DNA from: Bacteroidales bacterium UBA1077
GTDB taxonomy: Bacteria > Bacteroidota > Bacteroidia > Bacteroidales > UBA932
NCBI GenBank assembly: GCA_002314195.1
Contig: DCCQ01000140.1
Location: forward strand, 1 to 27,491
Length of the DNA stretch: 27,491 nucleotides
Direction of reading: 5' to 3'
The number at the start of each line of letters is the position of its first letter. The stretch's first letter is position 1. The translations under genes were made by a program, and so were the position numbers. Positions 1 through 9,943 of the stretch are shown here, in pieces. The notes under the pieces are model-generated. The model had not been told where the DNA came from and searched no databases. It was given only the letters and a program-made list of their open reading frames with translations.

Positions 1-785
1 GCCGATCTCCACTTTGCGGGGTTGCTCGGAAGACTGGTTTCATCAAGATCCTGCCAGTCAAGATAAAGGGGACTCGCGGCGTAAAGGAGAACGCGGCTTT
101 TAAGGGCGAGAGCGGCCCCTTTGGTGGCCCGACCGTAGGAAGACGCCTTGTCTCTCCACGGAGTGAGTTCCAGGACTTCCGCCGCGGCGTCACAGTCTGC
201 GACAATCTTGCCGATCACCTCATCCATCCCTGGCCTGGAGACTCCGCTATAGTCCCCGGTGACCGGAAGAACGCTTTCAAGATATGGTACAGGACCATAC
301 CTTTTTACAAGTTCGAAGTGCAGGAAGGCGCGAAGGAAGATCGCCTCATGCTGCCAGATGTCCAGATCCTTGACGCGGTTCTCATACTCGGGCTGGTTGT
401 CTGGATCGAGGCGGTAACGTTCAAGATTGACATTATGTACGTTCTCAATGAACTCGTTGCATTGCCTTATGCCGGCATAGAGCTGATTCCAGATGTCATC
501 CGGGTTGTCAACAGCATTCCATGATCCGGTGTTGAACTTCTGTATGGAGGATGTCATCACAGCGTTTTCCGCGTCATCGGTAGCGGCGTCCAGCATGTCC
601 GGCCAGATCCTGTTCAGTCCGGAAGGCAGGTAATGGTAAGCGTTTGTGAGGGTGTTGCTCGTCCATTGATAGGACTCGTACGTTCTCTCCTTGCTTATGA
701 AAGAATCATATTCCCTGTCAAGAAAGGAATCGCAGCCGCCGATCAGCGGGAGCAAAGCCCAAAAGATATATGTGTATTTTTTCAT
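1..785 (-). CDS. SusD/RagB-family outer-membrane lipoprotein, 3' end off the window
   Basis: Reading left from the ATG at 785, the frame stays open to the edge of the window (about 261 residues). The N-terminus is a lipoprotein signal peptide with a hydrophobic core and lipobox LIGGC; Cys18 is the predicted lipidated residue, and CDSFLDRE follows. Downstream are SusD-family helical signatures: EAIFLRAFLHFELVKRYG, a typical second TPR-like helix, and RVLLYAASPLY. SusD proteins sit on top of a SusC barrel and capture oligosaccharide or peptide ligands at the cell surface. The gene starts 24 bp after the stop of the upstream SusC and should be that protein's partner. It shares a 17-nt identical stretch (76-92 versus 4661-4677) with the other SusD gene of this locus, which fits paralogous descent. 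SusD proteins are usually 500-650 residues, so roughly half is missing. Confidence 0.93.
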   Translation of the reverse strand, partial: MKKYTYIFWALLPLIGGCDSFLDREYDSFISKERTYESYQWTSNTLTNAYHYLPSGLNRIWPDMLDAATDDAENAVMTSSIQKFNTGSWNAVDNPDDIWNQLYAGIRQCNEFIENVHNVNLERYRLDPDNQPEYENRVKDLDIWQHEAIFLRAFLHFELVKRYGPVPYLESVLPVTGDYSGVSRPGMDEVIGKIVADCDAAAEVLELTPWRDKASSYGRATKGAALALKSRVLLYAASPLYLDWQDLDETSLPSNPAKWRS

Positions 786-809
786 TTTAATGGGTACTTT
801 CCGTGTTGA

Positions 810-3584
810 CTAAAGATTTAATTTGACGCCCAGACTGAATGTTCTTGAAAGCGGGTATGCCGCCACCGAACCGATAGCGGGGTCGAAAAGATCTCCGACC
901 GCGCTTATCGTGAACAGGTTGGTGGCGTTCAGATAAAAAGTGACGCCGATATCCTGGCGGTGCAGAGGGAGATTGTAGGCCAAATAGATGTTCTTGAGCC
1001 GGAGAAAACTTCCGTCGCGTTTCCAGAAAGTTGATGTCCTGTAGTTATTGCTGAAGTTGAAGGTGGACAGCCTTGGGTAGGATGCATCTGGATTCTCTGG
1101 TGTCCAACTGTCTGTAGCCAGCATTGATGCCGAGCTGTTGTCCTGGAAAGACCAGACAGAGGCACCGCTAAGGAAGATATCCTTGTTGCACTCACCGTGG
1201 AAGAACATCTCGAACTCAAGGTTTCTCCACCGGAAGCCTCCACCAAAGGTGAAATTCCATTCAGGAATATAGGAATATCCTGCCGCCACGCTATCGTTGC
1301 CATCAATCACACCATCGGAGTTCTGATCCTTGTACTTGATGTCTCCGGGACGGACTTTTCCGAACTGAGGTACCGGAATTCCATCGGCGACCGTGCCGTC
1401 CGGATTGAAGTCGCTTTCCTGCCAGTAACCCACAGACTCCAAGGCGAACGGTGTCCCCACAGGATGTCCCTTTTGATACTGATAGTCATAGAGTTTTGTA
1501 GACTCTCCCATATCTATCACCTCGTTTCTCGCATACCAGGCACCGGCTCTGATATTCCAGTCGAAATCATCGGAGATTCTCTGGATCCACTCTGCCGACA
1601 ACTCGAAACCGCTGTTCTTCACTGTCCCTACATTGATGTAAGGAAGGATGTCCCCATAGGCCGCCCCGGTTAATCCTGGGGTCTTGGCGTAGGCTCTGTC
1701 AACGATTCCGCTCCTGGTTTGTGAGAACAAGTCAGCGGTTATTCCCAGTGAGCCGAAGAGCCTTGCTTCAAGCCCTACGTTGTAGATTGTCTGACGCTCC
1801 CATGTAAGTTCCGGATTCGGAGTGCTCAAACCGTATCCACCTGTTGAAGAAGATCCTGTCCCGAATATGTACTCCCCTGTATAGCCATAGGATTCGTCAT
1901 AAAGATAGCGTCCGTTCTGCTGGTTGTTGCCGACAAGTCCTGCAGAAGCCCTTAACTTGAGGAAATCAATCAGGCTGACTCCTTTCAGCCAAGGCTCCTC
2001 TGACATCACCCAGCCCAAGGAACCGGCAGGGAAAAAGCCGAAACGATGTCCCGGAGCATAATTGTCACAACCCATACAAGACGCTACGAATTCAGCCACA
2101 TACCTTTTGTCGTAGGAGTAAGCCGCCCTGCCGGCAAAGTTGACGTAGCGGATGTCTGATTTTTCATAATACTCCCTGTAATTGTCCACAAGAGCAAAGG
2201 CAGAAGCGTCTATCGAGTGCTTCCCGAAAGCATTGGAATAGTCCACCGAGCCTTTCACATTCACCCTGCTCCAATCATTCAGGAAACCTTCTGCGGCTTC
2301 AAGGGGTTTATCTGTACCATATTGGATGTAATAATATTCATCAATATCCTTGTACACGCTATATCGGGCATAGTCGCGTTTCTTTTCGGATGTTTCCGCC
2401 ATTTGGCTGCCGTAGGCGACCGAAGCGCTCACACTGAGTCCGTCCGTTATGAAATCCAGATCGTACCTGGGCGTGAAGACAAGCTGCATAGAACGATTGT
2501 TCTCCTTATAGGCTCCTTTCGCCGTCAGATCCCCCACTGGGTTTGTCTGCGTTGAATTACCTCCCCAGCTGCCGTCCGGATTATGCACCGGGAAAGCGTT
2601 CGGAGGTGTTGAGTACATGGATTTGAAAAGTCCTGATGTCGTGACACCACCACCGGGGAATGACATTATTCCTATCCGTCCGCCGAAAGTAAAGGCCGCG
2701 CTCAGCCCGCGTGCCAGATTCAGGTCGATATTGGATCTGAAATTGACTGTGTTATAGCCTGCATTGGAACTTTCGTTCTTCTTGGGATCCGTGCCCTTGA
2801 AATAGCCCGAAGTGCCGGCCGCCGAAAGCAGAGCGAAATATTTCACGATCTTGTTTCCCCCTCGAAAAGTGACATCGGCACTCGACAGCGGCGCGACAGG
2901 GCGGAGCATCTCCTTTTTCCAGTTCACGTTGGGGTAGAGATACGGGTCAGTGCCGTCTTTGTAGGCCTCAAGGACATATTCCGAGTATTCAGGCGCAAGC
3001 CCGTCATTAACGCACGCCTGATTATACAGAGTGGCGTAGGTGTACGAATCAACAGGGTCTGCGGAGCTGATCATCGTCTGGATACCGGTCTGGAGTCTGA
3101 CTTTAATAGCCGGCTTTCCCTCAATTCCCCTGCGCGTTGTCACCAGAATCACGCCATTGGCTCCCCTGGCTCCGTAAAGAGCAAGGGCAGAGGCATCTTT
3201 AAGAAGGCTGATCGATTCTATCTCCGCGGCCGTGAGATTGTCAAGACTCGATTCGAAGCCATCGACAAAAACGAGCATGTTTCCGGAGGTGTAACTCGTT
3301 TTGCCGCGCATCGCAAGACTTGATATTCCGAAATCGTAGCGCGGTTGTCCTCCCCATTGAAACAAGGTAAGTCCAGGGAGTTTTCCGGCAATGGCGTTGC
3401 CTACGCTGGGAGATGTCGTCCTGAGCAGTTCATCTCCGTCGAGTGTGGCGACAGATGAGGTCACCCGCCATTCCGGCTCGCTGCCATAGGCGATATTCAC
3501 CATTGTGGAATCCGGTTCCGCAGCGAATGTCGAAGCCGTCCCCACAAACGCCACCGCTATCAATGTGTATATTCTTTTGTTCAT
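810..3584 (-). CDS. SusC/RagA-family TonB-dependent transporter without N-terminal accessory domains
   Basis: A 924-residue outer-membrane beta-barrel receptor. Residues 1-22 are a signal peptide ending AAEPDS. A short segment around 28-34 (TMVNIAYGS) takes the place of the usual DDVVVVGYG TonB-box region. The plug spans about 38-153 and holds the SusC hallmarks FVDGF (106-110), LLKDASALALYGARGANG and VILVTTRRG. The remainder is barrel and ends in LGVKLNL, a typical C-terminal outer-membrane sorting strand. The protein lacks both the STN domain and the carboxypeptidase-D-like domain that most SusC proteins carry between signal peptide and plug, so it cannot signal directly to FecR. It lies 31 bp after a SusD gene and 24 bp before another, and is probably co-transcribed. 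It shares HRFGFFPAxSxGW with the STN-bearing SusC upstream, so an ancestral tandem duplication is plausible. Substrate unknown. Confidence 0.93.
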   Translation of the reverse strand: MNKRIYTLIAVAFVGTASTFAAEPDSTMVNIAYGSEPEWRVTSSVATLDGDELLRTTSPSVGNAIAGKLPGLTLFQWGGQPRYDFGISSLAMRGKTSYTSGNMLVFVDGFESSLDNLTAAEIESISLLKDASALALYGARGANGVILVTTRRGIEGKPAIKVRLQTGIQTMISSADPVDSYTYATLYNQACVNDGLAPEYSEYVLEAYKDGTDPYLYPNVNWKKEMLRPVAPLSSADVTFRGGNKIVKYFALLSAAGTSGYFKGTDPKKNESSNAGYNTVNFRSNIDLNLARGLSAAFTFGGRIGIMSFPGGGVTTSGLFKSMYSTPPNAFPVHNPDGSWGGNSTQTNPVGDLTAKGAYKENNRSMQLVFTPRYDLDFITDGLSVSASVAYGSQMAETSEKKRDYARYSVYKDIDEYYYIQYGTDKPLEAAEGFLNDWSRVNVKGSVDYSNAFGKHSIDASAFALVDNYREYYEKSDIRYVNFAGRAAYSYDKRYVAEFVASCMGCDNYAPGHRFGFFPAGSLGWVMSEEPWLKGVSLIDFLKLRASAGLVGNNQQNGRYLYDESYGYTGEYIFGTGSSSTGGYGLSTPNPELTWERQTIYNVGLEARLFGSLGITADLFSQTRSGIVDRAYAKTPGLTGAAYGDILPYINVGTVKNSGFELSAEWIQRISDDFDWNIRAGAWYARNEVIDMGESTKLYDYQYQKGHPVGTPFALESVGYWQESDFNPDGTVADGIPVPQFGKVRPGDIKYKDQNSDGVIDGNDSVAAGYSYIPEWNFTFGGGFRWRNLEFEMFFHGECNKDIFLSGASVWSFQDNSSASMLATDSWTPENPDASYPRLSTFNFSNNYRTSTFWKRDGSFLRLKNIYLAYNLPLHRQDIGVTFYLNATNLFTISAVGDLFDPAIGSVAAYPLSRTFSLGVKLNL

Positions 3585-3615
3585 CTTATTGTCAATCTAA
3601 TTGTTTTTTCTTTTC

Positions 3616-5370
3616 CTATTCCCAACCAGGGTTCTGGAGGATATACCCTTTGTTCACCTCTTCCTGCGGGATAGGGTTAAGATATGACCTGTCACTCCAT
3701 AATCTTGTCTCAAAGACATAAATATCATAGTGTATCTCTTCCGATCCGGGAATCGAGGATATCTTCATCCCATAGAAATTCCCGCGCATCACGCCCTCGT
3801 TTCCGGCTATAAGCCAACGGCGTATGTCCCAAAACCTGTGATCCTCGAACGCGAGTTCCACAGCGCGTTCATTGCGGAGTTTTTCGCGGAACTCTTCCTG
3901 AGAGAGCCCTTCGGGAAAAGCGGGCATCCCGGAGCGGGCGCGTACTTTGGCGACAGCATCGTAGGCTTCGGCGGTCGGGCCCAGCCACTCGTTCAGAGCC
4001 TCGGCATAGTTGAGGTACAGCTCAGCCATGCGGAAAATAATCCAGTCAACATTCACGGTGTTGAACGGTGACATGGAGCGCAGTGTCCTCGGCACCCATT
4101 TGCGGACAAGATGTCGTGTTTTATCCGTTTTAAGGTATTGCTTGCCGCCCTCGAGAAAATTTATCGTTCCGACGTCATTGTTCCAGACCGAGCCATGGTG
4201 TGCGATGGTCTGTTCAAACCGTGGATCCAACTCGGAGTATTTTCTCATCAGATCATTTCCCCCGTTCATATTCCACTCTTGTGGAGTGCCATCCTTCTTC
4301 TCATACTTCATGACAAGGTTCATAGTCGCCATCAGACCGGCGTTGTCACCCCAGTTCGCCCCGGCCCATTCCGGAATATCCGCCACGATGGGTTTATTTC
4401 TGACAGAGAAGTTGCGGTATTTCTTGTTTGCGAGTATGATCTCTTCATTATCCGGAGTTGTCCATACATATTCGTAATTCTCTTCCGCGCTTTTGGAGTC
4501 ATAGAGTTTATATCCAGCCTCCAGCGCCGCGTCAATGGCCTCCTTGGCCGCATCCGCCGCCTTCTTCCAGCGGTCGGCATCATAGTCTGCATAGCCCAGA
4601 AGTTTGTCGTTCTCTCCTCCTAAGGACATGTACGGTGAGTCCGTGTTAAAGAGAGGGCTGGCGGCGTAAAGGAGAACCCTGGTCTTCAAGGCGAGGGCGG
4701 CGATTCTTGTAGCCCTGCCTACGAGCGTAGGATTGGTGTACTTGTCCGGCAGATACTTTGCCGCCTCATCGCAGTCTGCGATTATGAAATCGACGCACTC
4801 CCCGAATGAATTGCGGGGATATTTCCCACTCTCGCTTCCCGTTATCCTATGATCCACTATCGGGAGTCCTCCGCATCTGTAGACCCCCTCCCAGAAAACC
4901 AAAGCCCTCATGAAATGCCCCTCTCCTCTCGCTCTGGAATTAAATCCTGCGTCACCGGGATCATAAGGGACTTCATCAATACGCTCAAGAAGAATATTGC
5001 ACTTTCTTATGGTTTTCCACCGGAGATGGACACGGGGATCCTCCGCCCATTCGATTTCGGTGCTGTTCAAGGAGTTTGTGTTCCAGCCTTGATGCCTGTC
5101 CCATTGAGTTCCGGATTCAGCCTCGTCGCAGGATCCTCCGTGAGTGGACGTACCGTAAAGCAGTCTGTCCGTGCTGCTGTCATCCATAGAAAAACCAAGC
5201 GGCATTCCCTCGGCATAGATCCCCGTGATGAATTTCTCGCACAAGGTTCTGTCAGCGAACACGTCGTCCTCGTTCATTTCCACGGTCGGGGGAGCCTCAA
5301 GAAAATCGCAACCGTTGAATGAGAAGCACATAATGGCCATTGCCAAAATATATCCAGAAATTTTTCCCAT
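3616..5370 (-). CDS. SusD/RagB-family nutrient-binding lipoprotein
   Basis: A 584-residue lipoprotein and full-length SusD homologue. The signal peptide ends in SFNGC with Cys21 as the lipid-attachment site. CDFLEAPPTVEMNEDD follows; its acidic residues resemble the Bacteroidota lipoprotein export signal for surface display. Family signatures are GEGHFMRALVFWEGVYRCGG near residue 150, RVLLYAASPLFNT near 230, and the C-terminal SusD segment RMAELYLNYAEALNEW followed by KVRARSGMPAFP, RNERAVELAFEDHRFWDIRRW and PIPQEEVNKGYILQNPGW. The start codon lies 3 bp after the stop of the STN-type SusC, which indicates tight translational coupling with that partner. It would act as the hinged lid of the SusC/SusD complex. 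Ligand unknown. Confidence 0.96.
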   Translation of the reverse strand: MGKISGYILAMAIMCFSFNGCDFLEAPPTVEMNEDDVFADRTLCEKFITGIYAEGMPLGFSMDDSSTDRLLYGTSTHGGSCDEAESGTQWDRHQGWNTNSLNSTEIEWAEDPRVHLRWKTIRKCNILLERIDEVPYDPGDAGFNSRARGEGHFMRALVFWEGVYRCGGLPIVDHRITGSESGKYPRNSFGECVDFIIADCDEAAKYLPDKYTNPTLVGRATRIAALALKTRVLLYAASPLFNTDSPYMSLGGENDKLLGYADYDADRWKKAADAAKEAIDAALEAGYKLYDSKSAEENYEYVWTTPDNEEIILANKKYRNFSVRNKPIVADIPEWAGANWGDNAGLMATMNLVMKYEKKDGTPQEWNMNGGNDLMRKYSELDPRFEQTIAHHGSVWNNDVGTINFLEGGKQYLKTDKTRHLVRKWVPRTLRSMSPFNTVNVDWIIFRMAELYLNYAEALNEWLGPTAEAYDAVAKVRARSGMPAFPEGLSQEEFREKLRNERAVELAFEDHRFWDIRRWLIAGNEGVMRGNFYGMKISSIPGSEEIHYDIYVFETRLWSDRSYLNPIPQEEVNKGYILQNPGWE

Positions 5371-5373
5371 TAT

Positions 5374-8300
5374 CTAAAATGTTATGTTCATACCGAAATT
5401 ATAGACTTTCTGTAACGGATAGGCGTTCAGCTCAAGATTTCCACCGGATAGAACTTCCGGATCGAGATCTATCACATCTGTGAATGTCAGCAAATTGGAG
5501 CCGTTAAAGAAAAGTCGCAGACCTCCAATCCGCATTTTCCGCACGGTCTTCTTGCTTAAACTGTATCCGATCTCCATATTCTTCAATCGAAGGTAGTCCG
5601 CGTCGCGCGTCCATAATGTGGATGGCTTGTAGTTGTGTCCTGACGGGTTGATGGAAAGCCTCGGGAAATGAATATCCTCTCCGGCGGCATATCTTTCCGG
5701 TGTCCACCTGTCAAGAATGTAGGCCTTGGCGCTCTCGGTTCCGTTTATGAAAGGCCAGAGAGCGCGTCCATTGTATTGGATGGACACATTGGACGCTCCC
5801 TGGAAGAGCATCGAGAAATCAAAACCTTTCCATGAGAATCCGAACGAGATTCCGTAAACTATTTCTGGGATATTGGAGTACCCTATCGGGACATAGTCGT
5901 ACTCATCTATCCTTCCGTCCTTGTTCACATCGACATACCGACAGTCACCAGGCTGCAACTGGTTGCTGCTCCATGCGCTCACAGGTCTGTCAAGTGCGTT
6001 TATCTCCTCCCAGGAATTGTAGTATCCGTCAAAGATCAGCCCGAAGAACTGCCCGTTGCGGCGGCCGGTCGCCGCCTGATATGCGAATTTCTTATCGACC
6101 TCATCCATAGAGACAATACGATTGCGCGCGAACGACAAGTTGCCCCTAAGCCAATATGAGAACTCCCTGACGGAGTGTCTCCACGTGCCATCAAACTCAA
6201 AGCCGTAGTTTTCCATTACACCTAAATTGTAGGCGGGAAGATCGGCTCCGACTATGTCCGGAACAGTGGATCGGTTAGCCAGGATGTTGTCCCTGTACTC
6301 GTAGAACACGTCCGACTGGATGGAAAGCCGTCCTTTGAACATATTGAAGTCAAGCCCGAGATTGGTCTTGCGCGCCCTTTCCCAAGTGAGGTCCGGATTG
6401 CCCATCTTTCCCTCTATCATCGCGTTTGACTCCGTGGGGTTATAGGAGACCCCGAACCTGTACTTGTATAGTTCCTCCCAGGATTCCGAATAAGATGTCG
6501 GGAGGTACAGGAAGCGCGCGCCGCCGATCTTATCGTTTCCTACCTCTCCATAGCTCGCCCTGATTTTCATATATGTCAGGATCTCGTTATCCGGCAGCCA
6601 ATCCTCCTCGGTCAAGATCCAGCCCGCGGAAACAGCAGGGAAAAACCCAAAGCGGTGTCCTACGGCGAAATTCTCCGTGCCATTGTAACCCATGTCAAAC
6701 TCGAAAAGGTAGCGGGAAGCATATTCGTAGGTGACACGGCCGACAATACCTTGGTAAGCATTCGGCACGAGATAGGCGAGAGAAGGCGACCAGTACTTGC
6801 TCTGGTTGTAGAGAGCAAGGGCGGAAATATGATGGGATCCGAAGGCCCTGTCATAATTGATTCCGGCCTCGATGTACAACTTTCTGTCTTTTCCCCAACC
6901 TGCCGCGTCATTATACCATATCGATTCCTCTGATTGAGGGAATATGTATAGTTCGCCATTGTCGCCACGTCTGGCAAGATAGTCCGTGAAAACCTTTCCG
7001 TGTCTCTTGACGCTGCTGTAATAACTGTCATAGGCGATTTTCACCTTGGCTGACAATCCCTTCGTGACCAGTTGTGAGAAGTCATAGTCAATGTTCACCG
7101 CCGAATTGATATTGTTTCCGCGTGACTCTCGATAGCCATTATTATACAACCATTTCCAAGGATTCTGGCTGCCGACGGCATTCTCGATGGTGATGATCTT
7201 TCCATCCACAATTCCCGGCGACATCAAAGGGTTGGACCATGACATTCCTTTCCAGATGTCACTGTTGCCGTTGCCCGAAGACTTGACATCAGAGATCTGA
7301 GTGGCGAACTGGAACCGCGCCGTGAGGTCACGGGTGACCTGAAAGTCAAGGTTCGACCTGAAATTGTACCTTGTGGCTCGAGGATTCACGTCATGGTCGC
7401 TGTCGATTCTCGTGTGCTTGTATATTCCTGTCTGGTCAAAGAAACTCCCGGATATGAAATACTTCACCCTGTCTATGCCTCCGGATATGTTCACATTGTG
7501 CTGTGTCCTTGTCGAGAACCTGCGAAGCATACTATCTATCCAGTCATTGTCCGGATGCATGATCGGATCCTTGTGATTGCGGTAAAGTTCTATATCCTTC
7601 TCGCTGAAGCGCGGAACATATGCCGTGCCATCGCTCACAGAGTCATTCTTCTGCGCCTCATTGTACAATGTGGCGTACTGCTCGCTGTTGAGGTAATCCG
7701 GGAGCGCGGTCGATTGCTGGAGCGCAAAACTTCCGGAATAACTGACCTTCGGCGCCCCTAACTCTCCTTGTCTTGTGGTCACGAGAATGACCCCGTTGGC
7801 ACCACGCACACCGTAGACCGCCGTAGCCGAAGCGTCTTTAAGAATATTCAAGGATTCTATCTCGTTAGGGTCTATCCCGTCGAAATTCGATCTTTCCACA
7901 CCGTCCACCATTATCAGCGGACTCGCATTGCCGGTGAAACTGCCCACACCACGTATCATGAGATTGGAATAATCCTCACCCGGAGCACCACTGCGCTGCG
8001 TCGCGATGAGACCAGGCATGCGGCCAACGAGCATATTGGAAAGATTCGCCTGCGGAGTCTGTACCAGATCATCCTTGGATATGGTACTGATGGCACCTGT
8101 GATGCTCTCTTTCTTTTGTTTTCCGTACCCAACAACAACAACGTCATCAAGCATCTGGAAATCCTCTTTTAGGACGACATTGACCACCTGTGACTTTACT
8201 GGCGACCTTTCCTCCGACACATAGCCTAGACTGGTGAAAACCAGAACGGCGCCGCTGTCATGAAGCGTTATCTCGTATTTACCGTTCCCATCCGTGACGA

Positions 8301-8760
8301 CACCGTTCTTCGTGCCTTTCTCAATCACGCCCACTCCAATGAGCTGATTTCCGCTCCCGTCAGTAACGACTCCAGAGACCGTGATCGTCCGCTCCGGTCT
8401 GGGCTCTTTCCGCATGTCCGCGCTTCGAGAGGTCTGGACGGGAGTTCTCGTGATGATGACCTGACGGTTTCTCACCTTGTAGTCCAGTCCTTTCCAAAGG
8501 ATTTTGTCCATAACCTCCGCGATGCCGGCATCCTTCACGCTGACACTCACGTTCCTGTCAAGTTTGACCTCATCCTCGTTGTAGAGAAAGAAATAGCCGT
8601 AATCCCGCTTGAGCACTTCGAGCACCTCCTTGGCGGGGGTATTCTTCACCGAGATGGTGATGCCTTTGGTCTGAGCCTCGGCGCTCATGGCAAGCAGCGC
8701 AATGCACAGGAAACAGCAGCCCCAGCGGATGAAACCGGCAAGTTTCATTATTCTGTTCAT
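5374..8760 (-). CDS. SusC-family TonB-dependent transducer with STN domain
   Basis: A 1128-residue receptor. The domains in order are: signal peptide 1-30 (cleavage after SAEAQ); STN (secretin/TonB N-terminal) domain about 46-104; carboxypeptidase-D-like Ig domain about 126-200; TonB-box region DDVVVVGYG at 205-213; plug about 218-330 with MVDGVER, LKDASATAVYGVRGANG and ILVTTRQG; then a beta-barrel ending NFGMNITF. In the established family mechanism, an STN domain contacts the periplasmic part of a FecR-type anti-sigma factor, so this protein both imports ligand and reports its presence. The FecR and ECF sigma genes lie immediately upstream (39 bp gap to FecR), which supports that role. Its SusD partner begins 3 bp downstream. 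An alternative in-frame ATG lies four codons into the ORF; either start keeps the signal peptide. Confidence 0.96.
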   Translation of the reverse strand: MNRIMKLAGFIRWGCCFLCIALLAMSAEAQTKGITISVKNTPAKEVLEVLKRDYGYFFLYNEDEVKLDRNVSVSVKDAGIAEVMDKILWKGLDYKVRNRQVIITRTPVQTSRSADMRKEPRPERTITVSGVVTDGSGNQLIGVGVIEKGTKNGVVTDGNGKYEITLHDSGAVLVFTSLGYVSEERSPVKSQVVNVVLKEDFQMLDDVVVVGYGKQKKESITGAISTISKDDLVQTPQANLSNMLVGRMPGLIATQRSGAPGEDYSNLMIRGVGSFTGNASPLIMVDGVERSNFDGIDPNEIESLNILKDASATAVYGVRGANGVILVTTRQGELGAPKVSYSGSFALQQSTALPDYLNSEQYATLYNEAQKNDSVSDGTAYVPRFSEKDIELYRNHKDPIMHPDNDWIDSMLRRFSTRTQHNVNISGGIDRVKYFISGSFFDQTGIYKHTRIDSDHDVNPRATRYNFRSNLDFQVTRDLTARFQFATQISDVKSSGNGNSDIWKGMSWSNPLMSPGIVDGKIITIENAVGSQNPWKWLYNNGYRESRGNNINSAVNIDYDFSQLVTKGLSAKVKIAYDSYYSSVKRHGKVFTDYLARRGDNGELYIFPQSEESIWYNDAAGWGKDRKLYIEAGINYDRAFGSHHISALALYNQSKYWSPSLAYLVPNAYQGIVGRVTYEYASRYLFEFDMGYNGTENFAVGHRFGFFPAVSAGWILTEEDWLPDNEILTYMKIRASYGEVGNDKIGGARFLYLPTSYSESWEELYKYRFGVSYNPTESNAMIEGKMGNPDLTWERARKTNLGLDFNMFKGRLSIQSDVFYEYRDNILANRSTVPDIVGADLPAYNLGVMENYGFEFDGTWRHSVREFSYWLRGNLSFARNRIVSMDEVDKKFAYQAATGRRNGQFFGLIFDGYYNSWEEINALDRPVSAWSSNQLQPGDCRYVDVNKDGRIDEYDYVPIGYSNIPEIVYGISFGFSWKGFDFSMLFQGASNVSIQYNGRALWPFINGTESAKAYILDRWTPERYAAGEDIHFPRLSINPSGHNYKPSTLWTRDADYLRLKNMEIGYSLSKKTVRKMRIGGLRLFFNGSNLLTFTDVIDLDPEVLSGGNLELNAYPLQKVYNFGMNITF

Positions 8761-8799
8761 TTATTAGAAGTGTTTAATTATGAATTATATTCCTATGGA

Positions 8800-9876
8800 T
8801 TACTGCCTTTTTCCCATTGTTATGGCATAGACTCCGTCCTTTTCCTTGCGGTAGGATATTCCTGAAACGATGGAAAGGTTTTCCAAAGCGTCCTCACAAT
8901 CCCCCGAGATGTCCATATTACCGGTGATGGACAGCCCTTTGACTGTCTCATCGCATGAGAATTCCGCATTGTAGTGACGGGCGAGCCGCCTGAGCACGTC
9001 CGCGATGTCAGAACGCTTGAACTTCATGAAATTGCTTGTCCAGCACACATAGTCTTCCGGATCCACGGTCTTCACATCAACGTCCCCTGACCGGCCAAGG
9101 CTCAGTCTTTGGTCCGGTCTCATCAAATATTCTCCGTTCACCCGGTCTCCGCTGACACTGACGCGCCCTGAGACAAGAACCACGTGATGGCTCTCCTCCC
9201 CGGCGTACGCCTCCACATCGAAGCTTGTCCCGAGCACCGAGACATTCATCCTGTCCGTTATGACCTCGAAAGGGCGGTTCTCGTCCCGCGCGACATCAAG
9301 ATAGGCTTCTCCGTTGAGATACAATGTCCTGTTCTTTCCTGGCATCCCGGCCTTGAACGCGACCATGGATCCGGCGTTCAGATGCAGGCGTGTGCCGTCA
9401 GCCAGATTCAGGCGGGCTGTCTTTCCGTACGGCACTGACAGTTTGTGGATCTCGTTCCTTCCATTGATGCCGAGGGAAAGGATCCTGCCGTCAGAAATTA
9501 TTCTCAGCGAGTCCTCATCGTAACATATTTCGGCGTTTCCTCCGACCTCAAGTGAGTCCTCCGGGAGGATAATTCTTATCTCCGGGCAACTTTCCGGAGA
9601 ATATCCCGCTACCAGCTGGGGACCGAAACCGCCTTGCGCACCGCCCGAAGCAAATTCGTTATGCACAAACACTCCTGCAACGATGGCCGCTGCCACGCCA
9701 ACGGATGCGGCGACAGTCCTGAAAAGGAACTTGAGGCGCCGGTTCCGCCTTCCGGCAATCTTGTAATCCCTTTCAATAGAAATCCACAACTTTCTTCTGT
9801 CCGAGCCGCTGATGTTCTCCTCTACAGGCTCCATGATAGAGAATATACTGCCCGTCGATTTGTCTTCAGTGTTCAT
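8800..9876 (-). CDS. FecR-family anti-sigma factor
   Basis: A 358-residue inner-membrane regulator. Residues 1-48 are cytoplasmic and basic and presumably bind the sigma factor. A single transmembrane helix runs about 50-71 (TVAASVGVAAAIVAGVFV). The periplasmic FecR domain spans about 150-248, with the family pattern VPYGKTARLNLADGTRLHLN, LNGEAYLDV and VLGTSFDVEAY. A C-terminal DUF4974/STN-like domain follows at about 288-352. In the known FecIRA-type pathway the periplasmic part receives a signal from the STN domain of an outer-membrane transducer and releases or activates the cognate ECF sigma factor. The sigma gene lies upstream on the same strand and the STN-type SusC starts 39 bp downstream. 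The cytoplasmic tail lacks an obvious enzymatic domain. Confidence 0.95.
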   Translation of the reverse strand: MNTEDKSTGSIFSIMEPVEENISGSDRRKLWISIERDYKIAGRRNRRLKFLFRTVAASVGVAAAIVAGVFVHNEFASGGAQGGFGPQLVAGYSPESCPEIRIILPEDSLEVGGNAEICYDEDSLRIISDGRILSLGINGRNEIHKLSVPYGKTARLNLADGTRLHLNAGSMVAFKAGMPGKNRTLYLNGEAYLDVARDENRPFEVITDRMNVSVLGTSFDVEAYAGEESHHVVLVSGRVSVSGDRVNGEYLMRPDQRLSLGRSGDVDVKTVDPEDYVCWTSNFMKFKRSDIADVLRRLARHYNAEFSCDETVKGLSITGNMDISGDCEDALENLSIVSGISYRKEKDGVYAITMGKRQ

Positions 9877-9943
9877 TCTTAATCAGTTATCAGTTTATCC
9901 TAATGCGTTGGCAGAGCTTCATAACCCCAACACACAACATAAA

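Noticed and set aside
8260..8865. 201-codon open frame on the plus strand across the SusC start and FecR end
   Set aside because: It is antisense to two well-supported genes and the protein has no recognisable domain.
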